Part shown: in pieces, positions 24,447 to 33,795 of the stretch
Numbering within the stretch: position 1 is the stretch's first letter
Layout of the letters: each line of letters begins with the position of its first letter
Notes under the pieces: generated by a model
Told to the model about the DNA's origin: nothing
Seen by the model: the letters and a program-made list of their open reading frames with translations, nothing else
The model's database searches: none
Made by a program: the position numbers and the translations under genes
Source of the DNA: Lishizhenia tianjinensis
Lineage (GTDB): Bacteria; Bacteroidota; Bacteroidia; Flavobacteriales_D; Crocinitomicaceae
DNA length: 36,181 nucleotides
NCBI GenBank assembly: GCA_945863425.1
Contig: CAMBBW010000006.1
Span: 1-36,181 of the forward strand
Direction of reading: 5' to 3'

Positions 24447-26387
24447 AACAAGTGCACCATTTTTCAATAAATGTCCATCTCCATTTTGCACCCACGGCAT
24501 AAAAATTGAAGAGTTGGGAGAGATTTCTGGTTTGTACAAAATCTCATATTGTTGGTTATTCCAATCCATACTAACAAATTTACCAGCATCATTGATGTTT
24601 AGAGTTTGGTTACCCGTTTTAAATTGAATTGTTTTTTTATCGATTGGATGATAGAAAATTTTTCCTGGACTTTGCTTAGCATAGGATTCTATCAATAAAT
24701 GTATTTTTGCAACCTGTTCGGGTTTGCTTTTATAAAAACAATGTATTTCATTCTTATTTTTTAACGCAATTACTAATTGGTTGTGATTGAATACACACAA
24801 TTCTGACTTAGTCATGTTCGCATTTCGTTCATAAACAATAAAAATAACAGACAAAAAATAAAGGGAATAACCGACCAGTAATTGCTTTCGCTTTTCTGCA
24901 TATAAAATTAGGTAAATAAACAGCAACATCATTACTAATACTAGCCATAATGGAACAGAAAAACCATAAGCTACAGCACCCGGCAACGCTTCGATTTGCT
25001 GTACAATCCAGTACATTCCGAAAACAGAAAACCCAAGAATGATTCCAATAAATTTAGATAATCCCGGCACCCATTTAATCACAAAGAGTAAAAAACCAAA
25101 GCCCATAATAATTGTGGAAAAGAACATCAATCCTAAGTTAGTTAACACAAAATAATTTGGAAATTGATGGAAATAACACAATGAAATGCCTGTGGTCATC
25201 AGCTGCGCCGCAAATCCCAACGCCGTTCCTTGCCACAATTCTTTCAAGCGCGCATGCCTAAACTGAAGTAATTTTTCTATTTTATCATAAAACAAGAAGA
25301 TTCCGACCATTGCGAGGTAAGAAAGCTGAAAACCGATGTCTAATAGATACAATGGATTGAGCACCAATAATACAAACGCAGACAAAAACAACGAATTAAG
25401 GGAGTCATATTGTTTGGCACTTACTTGTGACACCGCAACGAAAGTAAACATAAGCACCGCACGGATTACACTTGCTGAAAAACCCGTGATTAGGGCGTAA
25501 ATCCAGAGAAAAATGACAACAACCCATGTCGCTTGTTTTTTTGTGATAAATCGAGGAAAAAAACCAAACACAGTAATAAACAGATACATGATTAGTCCAA
25601 CGTGCATTCCTGAAACAGCCAAAACGTGCATTGCCCCTGTATTAGTAAAAGCATTTTTAATCTCGGTATCTAACAGCGACTTATCTCCCAAAATCAATGC
25701 CTGAGCAATCGCTAGGTCGTTACCACTTAAATTATCATGCAAGGCCGCCTGTAAATAGCTTGAAAACCCATCTAAAAACCGCGCAGCAATTGACGACTTT
25801 TTTTCATCAATCCAACTAATTTCATCCCTGCAGGCAAAAGCGGTCACATCAATTCCGCGGGATTTCCAATAATATTCCGCATCAAACTCACCCGGATTAT
25901 GTTTGTTTTTAATTGGGGTGAATTCAGCTCCAACCAGTAAAACATCCCCTTTTCGAATGTTGGTGGCGTCTTTATTGATGTATAATAGCACATCATTATC
26001 ACAGGCGACCTGTCCTTTATTTGTAAAAACGGTATTTACCCGGCCAATTGCTTTGTTCCAGTCTCCTGTTCCCCTATTTAATTCCGTAATTTCCAATTGC
26101 ACCAAATTTCCATTTACATAACCAGAATTCTGAAATGAAGCATGGGTTTCTTTGTGAAGAAGGGCAACAAAACAGCCGAGTAAAAACCCAATAATATAAA
26201 CAGTACAGTATTGAAAAAACCCAAAATTGGTCGTGACATATTTCCAAAAAAAGGTTGCTACGATTAAAATTACAACTAAAAGAATGAGTGAGTAAACAAA
26301 CGAAGCGGTTGTGAAAACAAAGAACAACCCTGTAATAAAAGGGATGCAAACGTGCAGAAAAGGGCGTTTATAAAAATCTAATTGCAT
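24429..26387 (-). CDS. comEC: ComEC/Rec2 family DNA-uptake membrane protein, short form
   Basis: An inner-membrane channel protein for DNA uptake in natural transformation. An N-terminal membrane pair (FYKRPFLHVCIPFITGLFFVF) leads to the OB-fold-like DUF4131 region (LVQLEITELNRGTGDWNKAIGRVNTVF, then GDVLLVGAEFTPIKNKHNPGEFDAEYYWKSRGI). The competence domain contains the signature LILGDKSLLDTEIKNAFTNTGAMHVLAVSGMHVGLIMYLF and a run of about 8-9 hydrophobic helices. The C-terminus (about 150 residues after the last helix) shows no HxHxDH metallo-beta-lactamase motif, so the nuclease-like domain found in Bacillus ComEC is absent. I start at MQLDFYKRPF (26387, 652 residues); the track's start 41 codons upstream lies in unlikely sequence and overlaps the GH3 start. 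Confidence 0.9.
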   Translation of the reverse strand: MQLDFYKRPFLHVCIPFITGLFFVFTTASFVYSLILLVVILIVATFFWKYVTTNFGFFQYCTVYIIGFLLGCFVALLHKETHASFQNSGYVNGNLVQLEITELNRGTGDWNKAIGRVNTVFTNKGQVACDNDVLLYINKDATNIRKGDVLLVGAEFTPIKNKHNPGEFDAEYYWKSRGIDVTAFACRDEISWIDEKKSSIAARFLDGFSSYLQAALHDNLSGNDLAIAQALILGDKSLLDTEIKNAFTNTGAMHVLAVSGMHVGLIMYLFITVFGFFPRFITKKQATWVVVIFLWIYALITGFSASVIRAVLMFTFVAVSQVSAKQYDSLNSLFLSAFVLLVLNPLYLLDIGFQLSYLAMVGIFLFYDKIEKLLQFRHARLKELWQGTALGFAAQLMTTGISLCYFHQFPNYFVLTNLGLMFFSTIIMGFGFLLFVIKWVPGLSKFIGIILGFSVFGMYWIVQQIEALPGAVAYGFSVPLWLVLVMMLLFIYLILYAEKRKQLLVGYSLYFLSVIFIVYERNANMTKSELCVFNHNQLVIALKNKNEIHCFYKSKPEQVAKIHLLIESYAKQSPGKIFYHPIDKKTIQFKTGNQTLNINDAGKFVSMDWNNQQYEILYKPEISPNSSIFMPWVQNGDGHLLKNGALVLKSAL

Positions 26388-26474
26388 AAATGACAGGTGG
26401 AAGTTACTAATTTTATTTTCACCTTCATAAAAAAGAGGGAAACACTTGAATATCATTCGGTAGCGCATTTTATT

Positions 26475-26482
26475 TATCTTTG
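26475..26482 (+). promoter_or_regulatory. -7 box TATCTTTG for the GH3-like gene
   Basis: A full TAnnTTTG match, 26 nt upstream of the ATG at 26509, in the 121-bp divergent gap between comEC and this gene. A TTG at 26446 lies 26 bp upstream of it, too far for a normal -33, so the upstream element is unclear. Confidence 0.45.
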
Positions 26483-26508
26483 TATATAAATCAGAGCCAT
26501 TTGAACGC

Positions 26509-28035
26509 ATGCCTATTATTGGAAAGTTAATTAAGAAATCAACTGAAATCAGTTACCGGAAAAACCAAAACAAGGGAAAGGAATATACCATTCAAATTGA
26601 AACACTTGAATCATTAGTAGAATTCGCTAAAAACACCCAATTTGGATTGGTTCACAATTTTCATTCTGTTCTTTCTAACAAAGAGTTAGTGAATGGATAC
26701 CAACTAGCTGTCCCGATTACGGATTATGAAGAGTTTTATGAAAAATGGCTCACAAAAACAATTGCGGGAGAAAAGAATCATACGTGGCCCGGTCGAATTA
26801 AATATTATGCTCTGTCATCAGGAACAACCGGTTCTCCCAGTAAACGTATACCTGTTACACACAAAACAATACGTTCATTTCAAAAATCCAGTATTCGGCA
26901 ACTATCTATATTACATGAACTCGATCTACCGGAAACTTTTTATTCTACTCAAGTTTTAACTGTTGGGGGTTGTACTAAATTAGTTAAAAAGAAAACGCAT
27001 ATAGAAGGTGATTTGAGTGGTATTTTAAAAAACCATACATCAATTGTAGCCACACCATTTACGCGACCAGGAAATCAAATTACGGGAATAAAAGAGTGGG
27101 ATGAACGATTAAAAATCATTGTTGCAAAAGCCCCAAAATGGAACATAGGAGCTATGGTTGGTATTCCTAGTTGGTGTATTTTATTATTGGAAGAGATTGT
27201 AAAACACTATCAATTGAATTCAATACAAGAAATGTGGCCAAATTTTCAAGTATATGTACATGGCGGGGTCTTTATGGAGCCCTACATAGCGCGATTGGAA
27301 AAAATTAGCTCAAAAAAATTATTTTTATTAGACACTTATTTAGCGAGTGAGGGGTATTTTGCTTATCAAGCTTCTACTCAACGAAAAGGAATGAGGTTGC
27401 TGTTGAATACGGGAATATTTTATGAATTTGTTCCTTTCAATTCTGATTTTTTTGATGAATCTGGTGAACTAATAAACAGACACATAGCGTACTCACTGAG
27501 TGAAGTAACCGAAGGTGTTGATTATGCCTTGGTGATAACAACAAATGCGGGTCTTTGGCGCTACATGATTGGGGATTTAGTTCGTTTTTTGGATGTCTCC
27601 GAAAGAGAAATTATCATAACCGGTCGCATCAAACAATTTTTAAGCTTGTGCGGAGAACACCTTACCTTGGATAATATCAACCAAGCTGTATTGGCTGTTT
27701 CAAAAGATTTATCAATAGAATTAACGGAGTTTTCTATCGGTGCAGATGAAGAATCAAGCATGCATAATTGGTATTTTGGAACAGACAAGGCAGAATCTGT
27801 AGATGCTAACGAATTAATGAGCCTTATAGACAAAAAACTCGGGGAACTAAATGATGATTATGCATATGCTCGGAAATACACCTTAAAAAAACCCATTCCT
27901 GTTGTCATACATGCCAATCAATTTTACACCTATCTGAACTCACTCGGAAAAGCGGGGTCTCAAACCAAATTTCCTCGGGTAATGAAAAAAGAACAGTTTG
28001 AATCATGGAAAGAATTTTTGCAAGAAAATAGATGA
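26509..28035 (+). CDS. GH3 family (auxin-responsive-promoter-like) acyl-adenylating enzyme
   Basis: A 508-residue cytoplasmic protein of the GH3 branch of the adenylate-forming superfamily. Plant GH3 enzymes adenylate carboxylic acids and conjugate them to amino acids; bacterial substrates are mostly unknown. Evidence: N-terminal block IGKLIKKSTEISYRKNQNKGKEYTIQIETLESLVEFAKNTQFG; the P-loop-like adenylate motif YYALSSGTTGSPSKRIPVT; IVATPF and VHGGVFMEPYIARLEKI; LLDTYLASEGYFAYQ; TNAGLWRYMIGDLVRFLDVSEREIIITGRIKQFLSLCGEHLT with the hinge; and a C-terminal ATPase lobe ending LGKAGSQTKFPRVMKKEQFESWKEFL. All expected blocks are present and the length is near the family norm. The OmpA-domain gene follows 34 bases downstream. 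Confidence 0.9.
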   Translation: MPIIGKLIKKSTEISYRKNQNKGKEYTIQIETLESLVEFAKNTQFGLVHNFHSVLSNKELVNGYQLAVPITDYEEFYEKWLTKTIAGEKNHTWPGRIKYYALSSGTTGSPSKRIPVTHKTIRSFQKSSIRQLSILHELDLPETFYSTQVLTVGGCTKLVKKKTHIEGDLSGILKNHTSIVATPFTRPGNQITGIKEWDERLKIIVAKAPKWNIGAMVGIPSWCILLLEEIVKHYQLNSIQEMWPNFQVYVHGGVFMEPYIARLEKISSKKLFLLDTYLASEGYFAYQASTQRKGMRLLLNTGIFYEFVPFNSDFFDESGELINRHIAYSLSEVTEGVDYALVITTNAGLWRYMIGDLVRFLDVSEREIIITGRIKQFLSLCGEHLTLDNINQAVLAVSKDLSIELTEFSIGADEESSMHNWYFGTDKAESVDANELMSLIDKKLGELNDDYAYARKYTLKKPIPVVIHANQFYTYLNSLGKAGSQTKFPRVMKKEQFESWKEFLQENR

Positions 28036-28069
28036 TGTAACCATTTGACCGGAATCCATTTAAAGGAGT

Positions 28070-28825
28070 ATGAAAAAAATTCTTCTCGTTCTTCTCGTTT
28101 GTATTAATTACTCTATTTACGCACAAGATAGTCTTATTGTTTACTTTGGGTTTGATCAGTATACGCTTTCCAAAAAATCGCGTGGTCAGTTAATTGAACT
28201 AAAAAATTCGGGGAAAACCATTAAGTCAATTCATGGTTACACGGACACGTGCGGAAGCGTTACCTACAATAAATGGTTGGCTGAAAAGCGAATAGAATCC
28301 GTTGTAAATCAACTTAAACCAAAATTAATTAGTGAAAATTATGCCTTTGGAGAAGAATTCTTGTTTACTAAAAAGAATACTGAAAACAGAAAGGTTGTAA
28401 TTATCTATGATTCAAAATCTTCCAGTGCAATTATACCCAAAAAAGAAAGTGTGTCTTCACAAATAACAACTGGAAAAGTCGGTGAAAAAATTCGCTTGAA
28501 ATCGTTAAATTTCTATCCCGGAATTGCTGATTTATTGCCCCAATCAGCTGGCGTGCTCCAAGAATTACTTGCGGCCATGAACGCCAATAAAAAATTAAAT
28601 ATCGAAATACACGGTCATATTTGCTGTGCACCTGAGGATTATGCCAATTTATCTAGTGAAAGGGCTAAAACAGTTTATCTATACTTAGTAAAGAGTGGTG
28701 TTGATCCCGCCCGCATGAGCTACAAGGGATTTGGTGTTTCGCAACCCCTTTTTTCCATACCTGAAAAAACAGAAGAGGAGCGAGTTAGTAATCGCCGAGT
28801 AGAAATTAAAATTGTTTCTAATTAA
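28070..28825 (+). CDS. Exported protein with two OmpA-like (peptidoglycan-binding) domains
   Basis: A 251-residue protein with a signal peptide (KKILLVLLVCINYSIYAQ). Two OmpA_C-like units can be read. The first (about 20-112) has LIVYFGFDQYTLSKKSRGQLIEL, SIHGYTDTCGSVTYNKWLAEKRIESVVNQL and NTENRKVVI, and is degenerate. The second (about 140-250) has LNFYPGIADLLPQSAGVLQELLAAMNANKKLNIEIHGHICC, LSSERAKTVYLYLVKSGVDPARMSYKGFGVSQPL and EEERVSNRRVEIKIV, the usual NRRVE ending. OmpA-like domains bind the peptide of peptidoglycan. The second copy has HGHICCAPEDY where the family has GHTDxxG, placing a Cys pair at the ligand loop. There is no beta-barrel or lipobox. An AAGGAG sequence precedes the ATG almost directly. 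Confidence 0.88.
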   Translation: MKKILLVLLVCINYSIYAQDSLIVYFGFDQYTLSKKSRGQLIELKNSGKTIKSIHGYTDTCGSVTYNKWLAEKRIESVVNQLKPKLISENYAFGEEFLFTKKNTENRKVVIIYDSKSSSAIIPKKESVSSQITTGKVGEKIRLKSLNFYPGIADLLPQSAGVLQELLAAMNANKKLNIEIHGHICCAPEDYANLSSERAKTVYLYLVKSGVDPARMSYKGFGVSQPLFSIPEKTEEERVSNRRVEIKIVSN

Positions 28826-28826
28826 C

Positions 28827-28858
28827 AAAAAAGCCACTCGTTTGAGTGGCTTTAAATA
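28827..28858. terminator. Bidirectional intrinsic terminator between the OmpA-domain gene and gdhA
   Basis: 10-bp perfect stem AAAGCCACTC / GAGTGGCTTT with loop GTTT, with A residues before and T-rich sequence after. It lies between convergent genes and serves both strands. Confidence 0.88.
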
Positions 28859-28877
28859 TATTTTAGATCGTCTTAAA

Positions 28878-30278
<1,401 letters not shown>

Positions 30279-30338
30279 TTACTATCAAAACATGGTTGGA
30301 AATAAAAGTAATTGTTAGAATCAATTAAGTTTTTCCAT

Positions 30339-30346
30339 TACTTTTG
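30339..30346 (+). promoter_or_regulatory. -7 box TACTTTTG for the small-protein/OmpH operon
   Basis: A full TAnnTTTG match ending 5 nt before the ATG at 30352, so the transcript probably starts at or next to the start codon. It faces the gdhA box across a 118-bp divergent gap. A TTG at 30312 is 24 bp upstream. Confidence 0.5.
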
Positions 30347-30351
30347 TCTTA

Positions 30352-30603
30352 ATGCGATTAATTAAAGAAATTCCTCACGAACATTACCGGATTACAGTAC
30401 ATAATTACAACGCAAAATATTTGCTTAAAATTGAACTCGGGCAGTTTGAACAAGTGTTTAAAATTGGGGAAACTGATGTGATGTCGCTGGATGAATTAGA
30501 AAATATGATGACACCACAATTACTCTCTAATTGCTTGACTCGATTTATACAAATGAGGACGGATTGGGAAATGGCATTTCAACATAAAAACATAAAAAAA
30601 TGA
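30352..30603 (+). CDS. Small conserved-looking hypothetical protein
   Basis: An 83-residue protein I do not recognise. It has no signal peptide or membrane segment. The sequence RLIKEIPHEHYRITVHNYNAKYLLKIELGQFEQVFKIGE reads as two or three beta strands, followed by helices (SLDELENMMTPQLLSNCLTRFIQMRTDWEMAF). The composition and codon use are protein-like. It is preceded by a full -7 box, and its stop overlaps the start of the next gene by 4 bases (ATGA). These features support a real, translated gene that is coupled to the OmpH-like lipoprotein gene. Confidence 0.72.
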   Translation: MRLIKEIPHEHYRITVHNYNAKYLLKIELGQFEQVFKIGETDVMSLDELENMMTPQLLSNCLTRFIQMRTDWEMAFQHKNIKK

Positions 30604-31190
30604 ATAAATTACTTGTACTTGCATCAATTGTTTCACTAACCATTATTGGATGCTCTGAAAAAAAACCTGCGCCGTCAACCACTACCACGGTTGAGAAACG
30701 GGATATGAAAGGAATTAAAATTGCCTATTACAACAGCGATTCCCTGAAAGAGAAGTTTGTGTTTTTCAAGGAGCAAGATTCTCTTATGAACTCAAAACAA
30801 AAAGCATATGAGGGTGAAATGCAACGCAAACAAGGAGAATTTGAAGCGTTCATCACCAAAAATGAAGGGTTGATGAAACAAGGATTACTTTCTGAAAATG
30901 AGCAAGTGGCACTTTCTCAAAAAGCACAGGCGATGCAAAAACAAATTGCGGATTACCAACAAAACCAAGGACAAGCATTGGAAAAAGAGGCCATTGATAA
31001 AATGACTGTTATTGGAAATAAAGTAGAGAAATTTGCCAAGGAATTTTCACAAAAAAACAAAATTGACGTTTTACTGATTCACGGTAAAGGGGGCCAAATT
31101 GGATTTATTGAATCCAGTATGGATGTTACCAAAGAATTCGTAAATTACTTAAATGAAAAACAAGCTGAAATAGCGAAAGATCTTAAATAA
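30600..31190 (+). CDS. OmpH/Skp-like periplasmic chaperone, lipoprotein form
   Basis: A 196-residue exported protein with a lipobox (LASIVSLTIIGC, Cys18), so it is probably membrane-anchored on the periplasmic side. The mature part has the OmpH/Skp layout: a first strand KIAYYNSDSLKEKFVFFKEQD, a long helical coiled-coil arm rich in Lys, Gln and Glu (about 60-140, SKQKAYEGEMQRKQGEFEAFITKNEGLMKQGLLSENEQVALSQKAQAMQKQIADYQQNQGQAL), and a final strand-helix KIDVLLIHGKGGQIGFIESSMDVTKEFVNYLNEK. Skp-type proteins hold unfolded outer-membrane proteins; the lipid anchor is a variation seen in Bacteroidota. It lies in an operon with the small protein upstream and the DUF4924 gene 1 base downstream. Confidence 0.88.
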   Translation: MNKLLVLASIVSLTIIGCSEKKPAPSTTTTVEKRDMKGIKIAYYNSDSLKEKFVFFKEQDSLMNSKQKAYEGEMQRKQGEFEAFITKNEGLMKQGLLSENEQVALSQKAQAMQKQIADYQQNQGQALEKEAIDKMTVIGNKVEKFAKEFSQKNKIDVLLIHGKGGQIGFIESSMDVTKEFVNYLNEKQAEIAKDLK

Positions 31191-31191
31191 T

Positions 31192-31743
31192 ATGTTGTTG
31201 GCTCATCAAAAACAAAACGAAAACATTGCAGAGTACATTTTATATATGTACCAAATGGAAGACATCATTCGGGCGTTTCAGTTTGATTTAGAATCCATCG
31301 TGCAACATACTGTTTTGCCAATAACCGATAACGCAGCAGAAATCGCTGAATACCGCGCGTGGTACGAAGGCCTGATTCGAGAAATGAAAGCGCAACGCAT
31401 AGAACTAAAAGGTCATTTGGCAGATATTCAAGACCTTGTGATTGAGCTTTCCTATTTGAACAGCACTTTGTTAACGGTTTACAACGACGAAAAATACAAA
31501 ATGCTCAATAATCAGGCAGTGAGTACCTTGGAAGAATTTAAGGTAAAATCAAATTTACAGGACAAAAACACGATAGAAATTTTATTGCATGCCATGTACA
31601 TGAAATTACTGATGCGCCTCAAGAAGCAGGAAATCAGTTCCGAAACAGAAGAAGCATTTGATACGATGCGCATACAATTGGCCTACTTGGTGAAATCTTA
31701 TCACCAAATGAAAAATGGTACGTTGAGCTATTTGCAGAATTGA
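31192..31743 (+). CDS. DUF4924 family protein
   Basis: A 183-residue, almost entirely helical protein. The N-terminus MLLAHQKQNENIAEYILYMYQMEDIIRAFQFDLESI is the recognisable DUF4924 pattern (family known from Bacteroidota, function unknown). There is no signal or membrane segment, so it is probably cytoplasmic. Coiled-coil-like heptads occur in YEGLIREMKAQRIELKGHLADIQDLVIELSYLNSTLLTVY. It starts 1 base after the OmpH-like gene's stop, the third gene of the operon. I cannot infer a role from the sequence. Confidence 0.85.
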   Translation: MLLAHQKQNENIAEYILYMYQMEDIIRAFQFDLESIVQHTVLPITDNAAEIAEYRAWYEGLIREMKAQRIELKGHLADIQDLVIELSYLNSTLLTVYNDEKYKMLNNQAVSTLEEFKVKSNLQDKNTIEILLHAMYMKLLMRLKKQEISSETEEAFDTMRIQLAYLVKSYHQMKNGTLSYLQN

Positions 31744-31850
31744 TTGTTGCAAAATCTTCGTTACAATCAGCATTTAATATTTCATTCTCATCTGCAAATA
31801 AATTAGGCAATTCATCACAAGATTCTACCGATTCAGTTAATTTTACATCT

Positions 31851-32987
31851 ATGAATTTCGAATCCAAACTACCTCATGTGGGTACTACCATTTTTACAGT
31901 AATGTCCAAATTGGCAACCGAACATAAAGCCATTAACCTTTCGCAAGGATTCCCTAATTTTCCAATTGACCCAATTCTGGAAGAAATTATCAAAAAAAAG
32001 GCTTCCGAAAACGTTCATCAATATGCTCCCATGGCAGGCTTGCCGGTATTGTTGGATCAGATTAGCGCGTTGGTTTACAAACAATACAATCGAAAGATAG
32101 ATCCGCAATCCGAACTTTTAGTAACTGCGGGAGCAACCCAAGCAATTTTTACAACCATTCAGGCTTTGGTGCATACCGGTGAAGAAGTAATTATCCTTGA
32201 TCCAAGTTATGATTGTTATGAATCGCCAGTAATTTTAGCAGGAGCAAAGCCTGTTCGAATTCCATTAAATGAGCATTTTCTTCCAGATTGGAATAGAATA
32301 CGTTCCCTAGTCACCAATAAAACCCGGTTAATAATCACCAATAATCCGCACAACCCAAGTGGAACTATGTGGCGGAAGGAGGATATGGTTGAACTAGAGA
32401 ATCTAGTGCAAAAAAATCCGAAATTATTAGTTCTTTCTGACGAAGTATATGAATACATTACGTTTGAAAATAAGCATTTGTCCGTAAATTATTCCGAAAT
32501 TCTACGCGCACGTTCCATTATTACCTCATCTTTTGGTAAAACGTTTCATATTACTGGATGGAAAATAGGATATATCGTTGCGCCAGAGGTGATCATGAAT
32601 GAAATAAAAAAAGTGCATCAGTTCCTCGTTTTTTGTGTCAACAGCTTAGCACAAGCTTCATTGGCCGAATATATGAATCGGGTGAATGTACATGAATTAG
32701 GTCAATTCTATCAACAAAAAAGAGATGGTTTTCGTAATCAACTAAAAAATAGTCGTTTTGAGTTATTACCTTGTGAAGGAACGTATTTTCAATTGGCAAG
32801 TTATGGGGAAATTTCGGACGAAAATGATGTTGATTTTGCTAAAAGACTCGTTTTAGAACATGGAGTGGCAACCATACCTCTTTCTGTATTCAATGCAAAT
32901 GGTGAGGACCGAAAAATGCTTCGTTTTTGCTTTGCCAAAGATGAAAATACCATTCAACAAGCAGCTGAGAAATTATGCAAGATTTAA
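31851..32987 (+). CDS. Methionine aminotransferase (class I/II PLP enzyme)
   Basis: A 378-residue fold-type I aminotransferase of the YbdL/KAT-like branch, catalysing glutamine-dependent transamination of 2-keto-4-methylthiobutyrate to methionine. Motifs: VGTTIFTVMSKLATEHKAINLSQGFPNFP near the N-terminus, HQYAPMAGLPVLLDQI, VTAGATQAIFTTIQALVHTGEEVIILDPSYDCY, LIITNNPHNPSGTMW with the Asn that contacts PLP, VLSDEVYEYITF with Asp-x-x-Tyr, and SSFGKTFHITGWKIGYIVAP with the Schiff-base Lys in SFGKTF. The C-terminal MLRFCFAKDE carries the carboxylate-binding Arg. I start at MNFESKLP (31851), where the family begins; the 37 track residues before it are not family-like. The omega-amidase gene overlaps its 3' end by 13 bases. 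Confidence 0.93.
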   Translation: MNFESKLPHVGTTIFTVMSKLATEHKAINLSQGFPNFPIDPILEEIIKKKASENVHQYAPMAGLPVLLDQISALVYKQYNRKIDPQSELLVTAGATQAIFTTIQALVHTGEEVIILDPSYDCYESPVILAGAKPVRIPLNEHFLPDWNRIRSLVTNKTRLIITNNPHNPSGTMWRKEDMVELENLVQKNPKLLVLSDEVYEYITFENKHLSVNYSEILRARSIITSSFGKTFHITGWKIGYIVAPEVIMNEIKKVHQFLVFCVNSLAQASLAEYMNRVNVHELGQFYQQKRDGFRNQLKNSRFELLPCEGTYFQLASYGEISDENDVDFAKRLVLEHGVATIPLSVFNANGEDRKMLRFCFAKDENTIQQAAEKLCKI

Positions 32988-33757
32988 AAATTAGTTTAAT
33001 TCAAGTAGATCAACTTTGGGAGGATAAATCGGGTAATTTTTCCCTCTATGAAAGTTATTTCAACGAATTAATTGACGTGGATTTAATCCTACTTCCTGAA
33101 ATGTTTCAAACAGGTTTTACCATGAACACAGAAAAACTATCTGAAGACTGGCAAGCATCAGAAGGTATTGAATTTCTGAAACAGTGGTCAAACAAACTTC
33201 AGTCGGCTATTTATACCTCCTTGATTATCAACGAAGAAGAAAAAATTTATAATAGAGGTGTTTTCGTTTTTCCGGATGGTGCGATAACTAAATATGACAA
33301 ACGGAAATCCTTTGGACTCGGAGGAGAAGATCAGTTTTTTACAGCTGGGGGAAAAGAAACCATCGTTACATTGAAGGGCTGGAAAATCAATTTGCAAATT
33401 TGCTATGATTTACGCTTTCCGGAAATGATTCGCAATCGAATGGAAGGAGAAAAAGCAGCATACGATTTATTGCTTTATATTGCCAATTGGCCCGAAAAGA
33501 GAATAGAACATTGGACAACTTTATTAAAAGCTAGAGCCATTGAAAATCAGTGTTTTGTGGCAGGCGTTAATCGAGTAGGAACAGACGGTAATGTCTTGAA
33601 ATACTCGGGAGGAAGCGTGATTTATGACGCGCTGGGGCAATGCATTTCTACGGCACGAAACCACCAAGCAGAAATCGTTTTTGGTACCCTTTCGGGAACT
33701 GAATTGATGAATACTAGAAAAAACCTTCCTTTTTTGAAAGATTGTTCAATAAAATAA
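32975..33757 (+). CDS. Omega-amidase / nitrilase-family amidohydrolase (Nit2/YafV-like)
   Basis: A 260-residue cytoplasmic carbon-nitrogen hydrolase with the full Glu-Lys-Cys triad: the Glu in LILLPEMFQTGF, the Lys in ITKYDKRKSFGLGGE, and the Cys in INLQICYDLRFPE. The DLRFPE and YIANWPEKRIEHWTTLLKARAIENQCFVAGVNRVGTDGN segments match the omega-amidase (YafV/Nit2) branch, which hydrolyses 2-oxoglutaramate made by glutamine transaminases. Encoded directly after the methionine aminotransferase with a 13-base overlap, it should pull that reversible reaction forward and return 2-oxoglutarate, completing methionine salvage. The aminotransferase and amidase acting as a pair is well known; the pairing here is inferred from gene overlap. 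Confidence 0.93.
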   Translation: MQDLKISLIQVDQLWEDKSGNFSLYESYFNELIDVDLILLPEMFQTGFTMNTEKLSEDWQASEGIEFLKQWSNKLQSAIYTSLIINEEEKIYNRGVFVFPDGAITKYDKRKSFGLGGEDQFFTAGGKETIVTLKGWKINLQICYDLRFPEMIRNRMEGEKAAYDLLLYIANWPEKRIEHWTTLLKARAIENQCFVAGVNRVGTDGNVLKYSGGSVIYDALGQCISTARNHQAEIVFGTLSGTELMNTRKNLPFLKDCSIK

Positions 33758-33768
33758 TTCGAAATCAG

Positions 33769-33776
33769 TATATTTG
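33769..33776 (+). promoter_or_regulatory. -7 box TATATTTG for the T9SS protein gene
   Basis: A full TAnnTTTG match, 19 nt upstream of the ATG at 33796. The nearest TTG upstream (33742) is 24 bp away, a little longer than the usual spacing. Confidence 0.5.
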
Positions 33777-33795
33777 AGTCTAAAATTAATTTGAT

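Noticed and set aside
26388-26510. Upstream 41 codons of the comEC ORF
   Set aside because: Not family-like, and they would overlap the divergent GH3 start and promoter.
31740-31850. 37-codon upstream extension of the methionine aminotransferase
   Set aside because: TTG start and low-complexity Ser/Asn sequence; the aminotransferase family begins at MNFESKLP.
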